DNA of 64,000 nucleotides from Actinocatenispora rupis (GTDB lineage: Bacteria > Actinomycetota > Actinomycetes > Mycobacteriales > Micromonosporaceae). Both the position numbers and the translations under genes were made by a program. The notes under the pieces were generated by a model. The model worked only from the letters and a program-made list of their open reading frames with translations, searched no databases and was not told the DNA's origin. Every line of letters begins with the position of its first letter. Positions within the stretch are counted from its first letter, which is position 1. This document shows positions 1-8,874 of this stretch, in pieces. The DNA lies in NCBI RefSeq assembly GCF_016861975.1, contig NZ_BOMB01000016.1:1-64000 (forward strand). Reading direction: 5' to 3'.

Positions 1-2
1 GG

Positions 3-53
3 AAGGCGCCGGAGAGTTGGAGCTTCAAGCTTCAGCACTCCGGCGCCTTTCTT
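3..53 (+). terminator. Intrinsic terminator of the gene left of the window
   Basis: A perfect 12-bp inverted repeat (3-14 with 38-49; left arm AAGGCGCCGGAG) is followed by a T-rich tail (TTTCTT). This is the form of a rho-independent terminator and it presumably ends the gene lying just left of the window. In related actinobacteria tyrS often lies in this position, but that is inference. Confidence 0.75.
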
Positions 54-208
54 GTGTCCGTAGGGCGTGACGATGGCCGGTCCATGCGCTGTATGACCGG
101 AGACCGAGTGGTCCGACGGACTGGCGGAGCGAATACTGGAACGTGCCGGGACGACCCGAGGGCGAGCAGCTCTTGGGTGTGGGTCGGGCAGTCGGTGACT
201 AGAGGAAG

Positions 209-2731
209 ATGTCGGTCGTGCCATCCAACTTTGAACAGCGCGGCGCGCGCCGTGATCGTGACGACCAGTCCGGTCGTGGGCCGGAACGCCGTAATGGTGG
301 CTCCGAGCGGTGGCGTGGTTCGGGCGCCAACAAGGGACGTTCCTCGGGAACGAGTGGCCGGGATGGGCGTGACGGCGGGGCCGGGCGTCCGGATCGTCGG
401 GATTCCTCGGCGCAGCGCGGCCGACTGACTGGTGGTTCGGGACGGCGCGACGGTTCGGGTGGATCGAACTGGCAGCCACGTGATGGCCGGCATCAGGGCG
501 GCCAGGGTGGTCGCGACGAGCGACCCGTACGACGTGAGTGGAGTCCTCGGCAGGATCGGGACGACCGTCGGGGTGGGCGTCCGGAGACCGGCCAGCGTGG
601 TTACGGAGGCCGTGACCAGCGTGATCGTCCGCGCGAGTCGTGGGGCCGTGACGGTCGGCCGGGCCAGGATCGGCGCCCGTCGTATCGGTCGGGTTCGTCC
701 GGGCCGTATCGGCAGGGTGCGTCCGGCGGTGAGCGGTCGGGCTCGTCGTACCGGGGTTCGGACCAGCGGGATCGCGGGCACGCGTCGGACGGCGGGTACC
801 GGGGTGGCCGCGGTGACGGGCGCCCGACGTACCGGGGGACGGGTGGCGGGTTCCGTGATCGGGACCAGCAGCAGGGCCGGTCGTGGAACCAGGGCGACCG
901 TGGCGCGCGGGACGATCGGCGTGGACAGGGCTTTGGCGGCCGGGGCGAGTCTGACCGGCGGGGGAACGACGCCCGCGGTACGGGTGAGCGCGGTGGATTC
1001 CGGCGCGAGGGCGGCGGGTACCGACCGGCTGGTGGAGACCGGGATCGGCGTACGGGTGGGCCCGGGCGCGGTGACGTAGGTCGGGGCGATGCGCGTGGTC
1101 GCCGGGACGACGGTCGAAGCCGCCCCGAGGGCGCGCGTGGCCGTCAGGACGACGGCCGGGGTCGCGCGGACGACGGGCGAGGTCGGTGGAACGACGGGCG
1201 CGGTCGCCCGGACGGCGCCCGCGACAGGCGCGATGACGGCCGTGGTCGGCGCGACGATGCGCGGGGTTCGCGTGGGCCCGTGCGCGACCAGCGTGGACCT
1301 GTGCGCGACCAGCGTGGAACCGGGCGCGACCAGCGTGGCGCACCGCGCGATGACCGCCGCGGGTCGTACCAGGATCGGCGTGGACCGCAGCAGGATCGGC
1401 GCGATGACCGGCGTGGGGCGTACCAGGGGCAGCGGGACGATCGGCGGGGTTCGCAGCAGGGCCGGCGGGACGATCGGCGGGGGCCGCAGCAGGATCGACG
1501 TGGACCGCGGCAGGACCGTACGGAGGAGCGACGGATCGAGCGCGCGCCGCGGCGTAGCGATGTCAGTTCGGATCCGGAGCTGCCGGATGCCGTGGCCGCG
1601 AACGAACTCGACCGTGAAGTACGCGCGGAGCTGCGGTCGCTGTCGAAGACGAGTGCGGACACGGTGTCGCGTCGGCTGGTCGCCTCCGGCGAACTGCTGA
1701 ACGTGGACCCCGAGCTGGCGCTGCGGCACGCGATGGCGGCGCGGAAGATCGCGTCGCGGATCGCCGCGGTACGCGAGGCGGTCGGGCTGGCGGCGTACCA
1801 GTGTGGGCAGTGGCAGCTGGCGATCTCGGAGCTGCGGGCGTTCCAGCGGATGACCGGTCGGCGTACGCACATGGCGGTCATGGCGGACGCCGAGCGCGGG
1901 CTGGGCCGGCCGGAGCGGGCCGTGGACATGTTCCGGCACACCGATCGCAAGTCGGTGGCGCCGGCGGAGTGGATCGAGCTGCTGATCGTCGCCGCCGGGG
2001 CGCGGCGCGACATGGGGCAGCACGCGGCGGCCGTGACGATGCTGCAGATCCCGGCGCTGGAGGTCAACGGGACCGAGGCGTGGCGGCCGCGGCTGCGGTA
2101 CGCGTACGCGGACTCGTTGGTGGAGGCGGGGCGGATCGAGGAGGCGTACCGGTGGTTCGCCCGGACGATCGAACTGGATCCGCAGGGCGACACGGATGCG
2201 GTGGATCGCCTGCTGGCGCTGGAAGGCGTCGTCATCGAGGGTGACGACCTGCCCGACGACACCGACGACGAGGACGAGGCGGAGCAGCCGGCCGGCCGGT
2301 CGCGGTCGACCGGGTCGTACGACGGGGCTCGGGATCGGCGTCCGGTGGATGACGTCGACGATGCCGCACCGGCGGAGTCGGCCGAGGTCAGCGGGTCGGA
2401 CCGGGCCGAGAGCCGCGACGACGATTCGGCGGACGACCACGCGGTCGCCTCCGCGACGCGGGTCGGCGCCGACTCCGACGAGGTTGGTCCTGGGGCGCGG
2501 ACCGGCGGCGACTCGGACGAGGTTGGTGCTGAGGCGCGGACCGGCGGCGGCTCCGACGAGGTTGGTGCTGAGGCGCGAATCGACGGCGGCTCCGACGAGG
2601 TCGGTCTTGAGGCTCGGGTCGGCGGCGACTCTGACGAGGACGGGGTCGGTTCCGGGGCACGGGTCGACGGAGCGGACGCGGACGGCTCGGGCGGGGCCGC
2701 CGGGGAGGGCCGGCCGGAGGGCGGGCGGTGA
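209..2731 (+). CDS. TPR-like protein with giant Arg/Asp/Gly-rich N-terminal region
   Basis: An 840-residue protein in three parts. Residues 1 to about 450 are low complexity, built from endless RDDRRG, GRGR and DGRG variants, with positive and negative charges interleaved. Residues about 451-690 are an ordered, helical, TPR-like repeat domain that resembles the conserved tetratricopeptide protein found at this place in Micromonosporaceae. Residues about 690-840 are an acidic tail with five 13-residue repeats. The ATG at 209 follows a GAGGA ribosome binding site. The stop overlaps the HAD phosphatase start by four bases (GTGA), so the two are coupled. The function is unknown. RGG/RDD-type regions in other proteins bind RNA or form condensates, so an RNA-associated scaffold is a reasonable guess only. 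Confidence 0.85.
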   Translation: MSVVPSNFEQRGARRDRDDQSGRGPERRNGGSERWRGSGANKGRSSGTSGRDGRDGGAGRPDRRDSSAQRGRLTGGSGRRDGSGGSNWQPRDGRHQGGQGGRDERPVRREWSPRQDRDDRRGGRPETGQRGYGGRDQRDRPRESWGRDGRPGQDRRPSYRSGSSGPYRQGASGGERSGSSYRGSDQRDRGHASDGGYRGGRGDGRPTYRGTGGGFRDRDQQQGRSWNQGDRGARDDRRGQGFGGRGESDRRGNDARGTGERGGFRREGGGYRPAGGDRDRRTGGPGRGDVGRGDARGRRDDGRSRPEGARGRQDDGRGRADDGRGRWNDGRGRPDGARDRRDDGRGRRDDARGSRGPVRDQRGPVRDQRGTGRDQRGAPRDDRRGSYQDRRGPQQDRRDDRRGAYQGQRDDRRGSQQGRRDDRRGPQQDRRGPRQDRTEERRIERAPRRSDVSSDPELPDAVAANELDREVRAELRSLSKTSADTVSRRLVASGELLNVDPELALRHAMAARKIASRIAAVREAVGLAAYQCGQWQLAISELRAFQRMTGRRTHMAVMADAERGLGRPERAVDMFRHTDRKSVAPAEWIELLIVAAGARRDMGQHAAAVTMLQIPALEVNGTEAWRPRLRYAYADSLVEAGRIEEAYRWFARTIELDPQGDTDAVDRLLALEGVVIEGDDLPDDTDDEDEAEQPAGRSRSTGSYDGARDRRPVDDVDDAAPAESAEVSGSDRAESRDDDSADDHAVASATRVGADSDEVGPGARTGGDSDEVGAEARTGGGSDEVGAEARIDGGSDEVGLEARVGGDSDEDGVGSGARVDGADADGSGGAAGEGRPEGGR
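2459..2653 (+). repeat. Five 39-bp in-frame repeats encoding 13-residue acidic units
   Basis: The units begin at 2459, 2498, 2537, 2576 and about 2615. Each encodes a variant of RTGGDSDEVGAEA inside the acidic tail of the preceding TPR-like protein (residues 751-815). The fifth unit is the most diverged. Units differ mostly at synonymous or mild positions, which suggests recent slippage or duplication under weak selection. Confidence 0.85.
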
Positions 2732-3753
2732 CCGGCGGATCCCTGCTGGGCTGCGACGATCCGCTGGTCCCGGCGTACGACGTGGTGCTGTTGGACCTCG
2801 ACGGCGTGGTGTACCTGGGGGACGAGGCGATTCCGTACGCGGCGGAGTCGCTCGCCGAGGTGCGGTCCCGTGGTGGCGCCGTGCACTTCGTGACGAACAA
2901 CGCCGCGCGGCGCGCCGACACGGTGGCGGAGCGTCTACGCGGGTTCGGGGTCGCGGCCGAGCCGGACGAGGTGACCACGTCGGCGCAGGGTGCCGGCGCG
3001 CTCCTGGCCGAGCGGTGGCCGGCCGGGTCGCTGATCCTCGTGATCGGCTCGGACGCGCTGGCGGCGGAGATCGCCGACGCCGGCCTGGTGCCGACCCGGA
3101 CCGCGGACGACAAGCCGGTCGCCGTCGTGCAGGGGTACGGCCGCGAGGTCGGCTGGGAGCAGCTCGCCGAGGCCACCGTCGCGGTCCGCGCCGGCGCGAC
3201 GTGGGTCGCGACGAACCTGGACAGTACGTTGCCGTCGCCGCGGGGACCGTTGCCCGGCAACGGATCCATCGTGGCGGCCGTGGCACACGCGACCGGCCGG
3301 CGGCCCGACGCCGTCGTCGGCAAACCCGAGCCCGCACTGTTCGAACAGGCCGCGCGGCGCCGGCACGCCGACCGCCCGCTCGTGGTGGGCGACCGCCTCG
3401 ACACCGACATCGAGGGCGGCAACCGCGCCGGCATGGCCAGCCTGCTCGTCATGACCGGCGTCACCACCGCCGCCGAGCTGCTCGCCGCACCACCGGAGCT
3501 GCGCCCCTCGTACCTGGCGGCGGACCTGCGCGGACTGCTCGTCCCGCACGAGATTCCGTCGTACGAGGGCGGTGTGGTCGGGTGCGGTGGCTGGTCGGTG
3601 CGCCGCGCGAACGGGGAGTGGCGACTCGCCGGGAACGGTGACGAGGTGACGGCGTTGCGCGCGCTGTGCGTGGCGTACTGGAGCGAGGCGGGACGGGTGG
3701 TCGGCGCGGACACCGCCGCCACCGACGTACTCACCGGGCTCGGCCTGTCCTGA
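2728..3753 (+). CDS. HAD-IIA family hydrolase (NagD/phosphoglycolate phosphatase-like)
   Basis: A 341-residue cytosolic phosphatase of the haloacid dehalogenase superfamily, subclass IIA. The nucleophile motif LLDLDGVVY carries Asp23 and the acid/base Asp25. The TNN signature (Thr56) is motif II, Lys199 is motif III, and the VVGDRLDTD segment around Asp222 is motif IV. The family dephosphorylates small phosphometabolites; the substrate here is not determinable. It starts with GTG overlapping the upstream stop by four bases. It corresponds by position to M. tuberculosis Rv1692, a glycerol-3-phosphate phosphatase, so that activity is plausible but inferred. About 70 residues after the HAD core form a C-terminal extension. 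Confidence 0.9.
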   Translation: MTGGSLLGCDDPLVPAYDVVLLDLDGVVYLGDEAIPYAAESLAEVRSRGGAVHFVTNNAARRADTVAERLRGFGVAAEPDEVTTSAQGAGALLAERWPAGSLILVIGSDALAAEIADAGLVPTRTADDKPVAVVQGYGREVGWEQLAEATVAVRAGATWVATNLDSTLPSPRGPLPGNGSIVAAVAHATGRRPDAVVGKPEPALFEQAARRRHADRPLVVGDRLDTDIEGGNRAGMASLLVMTGVTTAAELLAAPPELRPSYLAADLRGLLVPHEIPSYEGGVVGCGGWSVRRANGEWRLAGNGDEVTALRALCVAYWSEAGRVVGADTAATDVLTGLGLS

Positions 3754-3830
3754 CCCGCGTCGAAGTTTCCTGACCAGCGGCGAATCCGCCTGCCAGCGTC
3801 GGATCCGACTGATCGGCGTCGGAGCCTTGA
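3751..3830 (+). repeat. Degenerate ~20-bp tandem repeats starting at a stop codon
   Basis: Four to five units of 18-20 bp, each opening with TGA or TGC and containing a (G/A)GCG(T/G)CG core, start at 3751 (the HAD gene stop), 3771, 3791 and 3810. A possible fifth unit starts near 3828. The units are strongly diverged. No coding function is visible. Confidence 0.55.
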
Positions 3831-4001
3831 GACGGTCGGCCGGGGACCGTTGGTGGGAGTACCCGGAGCTGGTGGGGCGACGCTCGTGCTCGGCCGTGCT
3901 GAGCCGGTGGGTGGAGAAGGCCGGTGCCGTGGACCGGCGTGCGGGGGCCGAGGATTCTGGCTCAGCGAGGGCGGATCCGGCGCTCGCCCGCGGTGGGGCG
4001 G

Positions 4002-4340
4002 TCAGAGGAGTTTGCGGAGCTTCACCAGGTCGAGGACGTTCGCCTTGACGGCGAGGCGGCCGCTGGCCCAGGCGCGGGCGAAGTCGAGATCGCCGGCGAC
4101 GAGGGCGACGAGGTCGTCACTGGTGAGTTCGAGACTGATCTTGGCGTCGGGGTCGTCGCCCTGCTCGATGTCGACGAACGCGCCGTCCTTGAGCCGGCCG
4201 TGGAACGCCTCGCCGAGATCACGCAGCCGGCATGCGATGGGCCGGTCGAGGTTGGCCTTTCCGCGCAGCTCGGCGGCGTGCGCGGTCATGCGCTCGGACA
4301 GGGTGTCCAGCGCGGCGCGGCACTCCTCGATGGTGGCCAT
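4002..4340 (-). CDS. SCP2 sterol-binding domain protein
   Basis: A 112-residue single-domain protein of the SCP2 type, a small hydrophobic-ligand-binding fold. The pattern of a charged helical N-terminus, then GRLKDGAFVDIEQGDDPDAK, then alternating hydrophobic strands, and a final helix that ends in KLRKLL fits the family. The ATG at 4340 is chosen because GGAGG lies five bases upstream; the longer GTG start overlaps that ribosome binding site. It is transcribed against its neighbours and stands alone. The ligand is unknown; actinobacterial stand-alone SCP2 proteins are mostly uncharacterised. Confidence 0.8.
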   Translation of the reverse strand: MATIEECRAALDTLSERMTAHAAELRGKANLDRPIACRLRDLGEAFHGRLKDGAFVDIEQGDDPDAKISLELTSDDLVALVAGDLDFARAWASGRLAVKANVLDLVKLRKLL

Positions 4341-4471
4341 GGGCACCTCCGGCTCGGGTCGGACACTCGATCGGCACGGTACCGCACGGTGTCCGAGGAA
4401 CGCCCGGTAGCGTTCAGGGTGGACGAGATCGGATGGACGGTCGGCGAGGAACCCGGCACGAGGGGGCTCAC

Positions 4472-4954
4472 ATGCAGCAGGACGCCTGGCGCACGTACCT
4501 GGAGCTGGCGTTGGGGTTGACGGAGAAGCCGCGTAAACGGGCGAAGCAGGTCATGGACTCCCTCGCCGCGCAGAGCGGGGCGAGCGTCGAGCAGATCCGT
4601 TCGATGACCGAGGAACTGGTGGAGACCAGCCTGGCGAACCGGGAGGCGGTGTCGAAGCTGGTCCGGTCCGAGCTGGACCGTGCGTTGACCCGGGTCGGCC
4701 TGGCGAACGCGGAGGAACTCGCCGAGCTGCGGTCCCGGATCGACGACCTGGAGAAGCGGCTCGCCGTGGCCGAGGGTGGTACGGCGCCGGCCGCGAAGAA
4801 GGCGGCGCCGGCCCGTAAGGCGGCTGGGGCGGCGGGCGTCGCCAAGGCCGCGCCGAAGACGGCGAAGAAGGCCGCGGCCAAGAAGACGACGGCGAAGAAG
4901 GCCACGGCGAAGAAGACGACCGCGAAGAAGGCGACGCCGGGAGCCGACGGATGA
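4472..4954 (+). CDS. Coiled-coil protein with histone-like Lys/Ala tail (phasin-like)
   Basis: A 160-residue protein. Residues 1-110 are helical with a coiled-coil stretch (LAELRSRIDDLEKRLAVAEG) and resemble phasin/PHA granule-associated or tail-fibre-like helical proteins. Residues about 112-155 are a run of PAKKA, AKKTT and AKKA units, like the C-terminal tails of mycobacterial HupB or histone H1. The tail suggests binding to nucleic acid or another polyanion; the helical part suggests oligomerisation. The ATG at 4472 gives a protein that opens MQQDAWRTYLELALGL, and the stop overlaps the next gene by four bases. The exact role is unknown. Confidence 0.75.
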   Translation: MQQDAWRTYLELALGLTEKPRKRAKQVMDSLAAQSGASVEQIRSMTEELVETSLANREAVSKLVRSELDRALTRVGLANAEELAELRSRIDDLEKRLAVAEGGTAPAAKKAAPARKAAGAAGVAKAAPKTAKKAAAKKTTAKKATAKKTTAKKATPGADG

Positions 4955-5307
4955 GCGGGCCGACACCGCGCCCCGGGCCGCACCTGTTCGGCCGTCCCGC
5001 CGTGCCGTCCCCGAGCAGCGCGTCGCCCAGCGACCCCACCGCGGGCACCGTCCATGCGCCCATCGACGAGCCGGCCCCGAACCAGGAGGCCGCGGACCAC
5101 CAGGCCGACGGCCAGCAGCCCGACGAGCAGCAGGCCGGTGAGCGGTTGGCCGGTGACGCGGTGGTACCGACGGGTGAGGCGCGGGTGGACGAGGCGCTGG
5201 CGACGCTGGACGGGCTGGCCGGACGGCCGGTGTCCGAGCAGGTCGCCGGGTACGAGGAGATCCACCGGGCGTTGCAGGACACGTTGGCGACGGTGGACGA
5301 GGCGTGA
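4951..5307 (+). CDS. Small hypothetical protein between phasin-like gene and tlyA
   Basis: A 118-residue protein that starts ATGA-coupled to the upstream gene. The first 70 residues are Pro, Ala, Gln and Asp rich and look disordered. The last 45 residues (ARVDEALATLDGLAGRPVSE and following) form two predicted amphipathic helices. Similar short proteins lie before tlyA in many actinobacteria (the Rv1693 position in M. tuberculosis). No enzymatic motif is visible and no function is proposed. Confidence 0.75.
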   Translation: MSGPTPRPGPHLFGRPAVPSPSSASPSDPTAGTVHAPIDEPAPNQEAADHQADGQQPDEQQAGERLAGDAVVPTGEARVDEALATLDGLAGRPVSEQVAGYEEIHRALQDTLATVDEA

Positions 5308-5316
5308 GTACGGGGC

Positions 5317-6126
5317 ATGGCGCGTAGGGCCCGGCTGGACGCGGAGCTGGTACGGCGCGGGTTGGCGCGGTCGCGCGAGCAGGCGGGCGAGCTGGTCGGC
5401 TCGGGGCTGGTCGAGGTGGCCGGTGTGGTGGCGCGGAAGGCGGCGACCGCGGTCGATCCGGCGGTGGCGATCCGGGTCCGTGACGCGGGCCCGGTGTACG
5501 TGTCGCGCGGGGCGTACAAGTTGATCGGGGCGTTGGAGGCGTTCGGCGTGCCGGTCGAGGGGCGGCGCTGCCTGGACGCGGGCGCGTCGACCGGCGGGTT
5601 CACGGACGTGTTGCTGCGCAACGGCGCGCGCGAGGTGGTCGCGGTCGACGTCGGGTACGGGCAGTTGGCGTGGGCGCTGCGTACGGACGAGCGGGTCCGG
5701 GTGTACGAGCGGACGAACGTGCGGACGCTGACGGCGGAGGCGATCGACGGCCCGGCGGAGCTGTGCGTGGCGGACCTGTCGTTCATCTCGCTGCGGCTGG
5801 TACTGCCGGCGTTGGCGGCGTGCCTGACCGCCGACGCGGACCTGGTGCCGATGGTGAAGCCGCAGTTCGAGGTGGGCAAGGAACGGGTCGGTACGGGCGG
5901 TGTGGTGCGCGATCCGGCGTTGCGCGCGGAGGCGGTCGTCGACGTGGCGCGCGCGGCGGGCGAGCTGGGGCTGGGCGTGGCGGGGGTGACGGCGAGTCCG
6001 CTGCCGGGCCCGTCGGGCAACGTCGAGTTCTTCCTGTGGCTGCGGCGGGACGCGCCGCCGGTGGACCCGGCGGAGGTGTACCGGTGCGCCGGTGCGGAGC
6101 CGCCCGAGACGGCGGAGGACCCGTGA
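5317..6126 (+). CDS. tlyA: TlyA family rRNA 2'-O-methyltransferase
   Basis: A 269-residue protein. Residues 3-62 form an S4 RNA-binding domain (RARLDAELVRRGLARSREQA). The rest is an FtsJ-like Rossmann methyltransferase whose SAM loop CLDAGASTGGFTD lies at residues 86-98. The family 2'-O-methylates cytidines of 16S and 23S rRNA, as shown for mycobacterial TlyA, where its loss gives capreomycin resistance. It starts nine bases after the previous stop, and its own stop overlaps the NAD kinase start (GTGA). The position matches Rv1694. Confidence 0.93.
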   Translation: MARRARLDAELVRRGLARSREQAGELVGSGLVEVAGVVARKAATAVDPAVAIRVRDAGPVYVSRGAYKLIGALEAFGVPVEGRRCLDAGASTGGFTDVLLRNGAREVVAVDVGYGQLAWALRTDERVRVYERTNVRTLTAEAIDGPAELCVADLSFISLRLVLPALAACLTADADLVPMVKPQFEVGKERVGTGGVVRDPALRAEAVVDVARAAGELGLGVAGVTASPLPGPSGNVEFFLWLRRDAPPVDPAEVYRCAGAEPPETAEDP

Positions 6127-7007
6127 GCCGCGAGGCGCTGCTGATCACCCACACCGGCCGGCGGGACGCCACGGTGCACGCGCAGACCGTGGCGCGGGAC
6201 CTGCTGGCCGCGGGCCTCCGGGTGCGCGTACTGGCCGACGAGGTCGGTGACCTGGATGTACCGGGGCTGGTGTCGGTGGGTGCGGAGGAGGCGGCGGACG
6301 GCGTCGAGATCGTCTTCGCGCTGGGCGGGGACGGGACGCTGCTGCGCGCCGCGGAGCTGGCCCGTCCGGTACGGGCGCCGCTGCTCGGCATCAACCTGGG
6401 CCGGGTCGGGTTCCTCGCCGAGGCCGAGTTCGACGACCTGGACCAGGCCGTACGGGACGTCTGCGACGGCGCGTACACGGTGGAGGAGCGGTTGACGCTG
6501 GACGTCACCGTGTACCGCGGCGGGGAGGTCGTGGCGCGCTCGTGGGCGCTGAACGAGGCGACCGTGGAGAAGGGCACCCGGGAGCGGATGCTGGAGGTGC
6601 TCGTCGAGGTCGACGGCCGCCCCCTCTCCCGGTACGGCTGCGACGGCGTGGTGTGCGCGACCCCGACCGGCTCGACGGCGTACGCGTTCTCGGCGGGCGG
6701 GCCGGTGGTGTGGCCGGGCGTGGAGGCGCTGCTGCTGGTACCGGTGAGCGCGCACGCGTTGTTCAGCAAGCCGCTGGTGGCGGCGCCGACGTCGACGTTC
6801 GCGATCACGGTCGAGCCGTACGCGTCGTTCGCGATGCTGAACTGCGACGGTCGCCGCATGGTCGAGCTGGATCCGGGCAGCCGCGTCGTGGTCGAGCGCG
6901 GCGAACTCCCGGTCCGGGTCGTACGACTGCGCCCGCAACCGTTCACGGACCGGCTGGTGAAGAAGTTCGCGTTGCCGGTGGACGGTTGGCGGGGCGCGCC
7001 GCGCTGA
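6123..7007 (+). CDS. nadK: NAD kinase
   Basis: A 294-residue ATP- or polyphosphate-dependent kinase that makes NADP from NAD. The hallmark GGDGT motif is at residues 68-72, followed by GINLGRVGFLAE and the NE/D substrate motif (ALNEATVEKG). The TPTGSTAYAFSAGGP segment is diagnostic of the family. The GTG at 6123 overlaps the tlyA stop by four bases, which is the reason for choosing this start over the longer open frame. It corresponds to Rv1695 (ppnK). Confidence 0.95.
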   Translation: MSREALLITHTGRRDATVHAQTVARDLLAAGLRVRVLADEVGDLDVPGLVSVGAEEAADGVEIVFALGGDGTLLRAAELARPVRAPLLGINLGRVGFLAEAEFDDLDQAVRDVCDGAYTVEERLTLDVTVYRGGEVVARSWALNEATVEKGTRERMLEVLVEVDGRPLSRYGCDGVVCATPTGSTAYAFSAGGPVVWPGVEALLLVPVSAHALFSKPLVAAPTSTFAITVEPYASFAMLNCDGRRMVELDPGSRVVVERGELPVRVVRLRPQPFTDRLVKKFALPVDGWRGAPR

Positions 7008-7110
7008 CCGGCACGTACCTGGGCGTGTCGGGTGTGGTGGTCGGGCTGCTCGACCGGCGTGGCCGTCACCGACTCGCCGAACTGTCGCCCGGGGCGGCTA
7101 AGGTCGTCGT

Positions 7111-8874
7111 GTGCTGGAGGAGCTGCGCATCACCGGGCTGGGTGTCATCGACGACGCGACGTTGCCGTTGGACGCCGGGCTGACCGTGATCACCGGGGAG
7201 ACCGGCGCGGGCAAGACGATGGTGGTGGCCGGTCTCGGCCTGCTGTTCGGCGGGCGGGCGGACGCCGGCCGGGTGCGCGCGGATCCGGGTCGGGCGGTCA
7301 TCGAGGGCCGGTTGCGGTGCTCGGGCCGGGTGGCGAAGGCGGTCGCGGCGCGGATCGGCGACGCCGGCGCCGAGCCGGACGAGGACGGCGCGGTGTTGCT
7401 GTCCCGGTCGGTCAGCGCGGAGGGGCGGTCCCGGGCGCACGTCGGCGGCCGTTCGGTGCCGGTCGGTGTGCTGTCCGACATCGGCGGCCGGGTGCTGGCC
7501 GTGCACGGCCAGTCCGACCAGATGCGCCTGTTGCAGCCGCTCGAACAGCTCGCCACCCTCGACCGGTACGCGGGGCCCGAGCACGAGAAGCTGCTGGACA
7601 CGTACCGGGAGGTGTTCGCGTCCTGGCGGCGGTGCGACGAGGAGCTGACCGAGCGCCGGGCGCACGCGCGGGAGCGTAACCAGCAGGTCGACCTGCTGCG
7701 GTTGGGGCTGGACGAGATCGCGGCGGTGGACCCGCAGCCGGGCGAGGACGTCGAGCTGCGTTCGCTGGCGCAGCGGCTGGAGCACACCGAGGGCCTGCGG
7801 AGTGCGGTGGCGGCGGCGCAGCAGGCCCTCGCCGGCGACATGGACGACCCGTCGGCCGGTGCGGACGCGTCGACGTTGCTCGGTGTGGCGCGGCACAGCC
7901 TGGAGAGCCAGCTCGACGTGGACGAGTCGCTCGGCGATCTGGCCGGGCGGGTCGAGAGCGCGGCGCGGCTCGTGGCGGACGTGTCGAGCGAGCTGACGAC
8001 GTACCTGGCGAGCCTGGACGCGGATCCGGCGAAGCTCGCCGAGGTGCACGAGCGGCGGGCGGCGCTGCGCGCGCTGACCCGGAAGTACGCGGAGGACGTC
8101 GACGGTGTGCTGGCCTGGGCGCAGGATGCGCAGCGGCAGCTGACCGAGTTGGACTCGTCGGACGAGACGCTGGCGGCGTTGGAGGCGGAGCGGGACCGGT
8201 TGGCCGCCGACGTGGTCGAGCTCGCCGGGCGGTTGGGCGAGTCCCGCCGGGAGGCGTCGGAGCGGTTCGGGGTGGCGGTGAGCGCGGAGCTGGCGGGTCT
8301 GGCCATGCCGCACGCCCAGGTCGTCGCGCACGTCGCGGCGCGGCCGGTCGTAGCGGGCGCGCCGACGGCGTCGGTCGGCGGAGAGCCGGGCGGCGTCGGC
8401 CCGGACGGCGCGGACGAGGTGGAGCTGCGGCTGATCCCGCACCCGGGCGCCCCGGCGTTGCCGGTGCAGCGCGGCGCGTCGGGCGGTGAGCTGTCCCGGG
8501 TGATGCTGGCGGTCGAGGTGGTGTTCGCGGGCGCGGGCGGCCCGCCGACGCTGGTGTTCGACGAGGTGGACGCGGGTGTGGGCGGCGAGGCGGCGGTGGA
8601 GATCGGCCGCCGGTTGGCGAAGCTGGCCCGCCGCCACCAGGTGCTGGTGGTGACGCACCTGCCGCAGGTGGCCGCGTTCGCGGACCGGCATCTGGTGGTA
8701 CAGAAGGGATCCACCGGTTCGGTGACGACCAGCGGGGTGCGGGTCGTGGAGGACAGCGACCGGGCGCGCGAGCTGGCCCGGATGCTGGCCGGTCTGCCCG
8801 ACTCGTCCCTCGGCGTCGCACATGCCGAGGAACTGCTGGCGATGGCCCGGTCCGCGCGTACCCGGAAGCGTTGA
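7111..8874 (+). CDS. recN: DNA repair protein RecN
   Basis: A 587-residue SMC-like ATPase of recombinational double-strand break repair. Walker A GETGAGKT is at residues 29-36. A split coiled-coil region occupies the middle. The signature GASGGELSRVMLA and the Walker B segment LVFDEVDAGVGGEAA (from residue 481) lie at the C-terminal head. The GTG at 7111 begins MLEELRITGLGVIDDATLPL, the usual RecN opening. It follows nadK after about 100 bp. Its stop codon lies in the first unit of a 20-bp tandem repeat. Confidence 0.95.
   Translation: MLEELRITGLGVIDDATLPLDAGLTVITGETGAGKTMVVAGLGLLFGGRADAGRVRADPGRAVIEGRLRCSGRVAKAVAARIGDAGAEPDEDGAVLLSRSVSAEGRSRAHVGGRSVPVGVLSDIGGRVLAVHGQSDQMRLLQPLEQLATLDRYAGPEHEKLLDTYREVFASWRRCDEELTERRAHARERNQQVDLLRLGLDEIAAVDPQPGEDVELRSLAQRLEHTEGLRSAVAAAQQALAGDMDDPSAGADASTLLGVARHSLESQLDVDESLGDLAGRVESAARLVADVSSELTTYLASLDADPAKLAEVHERRAALRALTRKYAEDVDGVLAWAQDAQRQLTELDSSDETLAALEAERDRLAADVVELAGRLGESRREASERFGVAVSAELAGLAMPHAQVVAHVAARPVVAGAPTASVGGEPGGVGPDGADEVELRLIPHPGAPALPVQRGASGGELSRVMLAVEVVFAGAGGPPTLVFDEVDAGVGGEAAVEIGRRLAKLARRHQVLVVTHLPQVAAFADRHLVVQKGSTGSVTTSGVRVVEDSDRARELARMLAGLPDSSLGVAHAEELLAMARSARTRKR

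Noticed and set aside
32-3337. A 1101-residue open frame on the minus strand opposite the TPR-like and HAD genes
   Set aside because: It is an Arg/Pro/Thr-rich shadow caused by high GC and repeats; the plus-strand genes have starts, ribosome binding sites and conserved domains.
3827-4048. Small plus-strand ORF in the gap after the HAD gene
   Set aside because: It has no ribosome binding site or conserved pattern and overlaps the SCP2 gene on the other strand.
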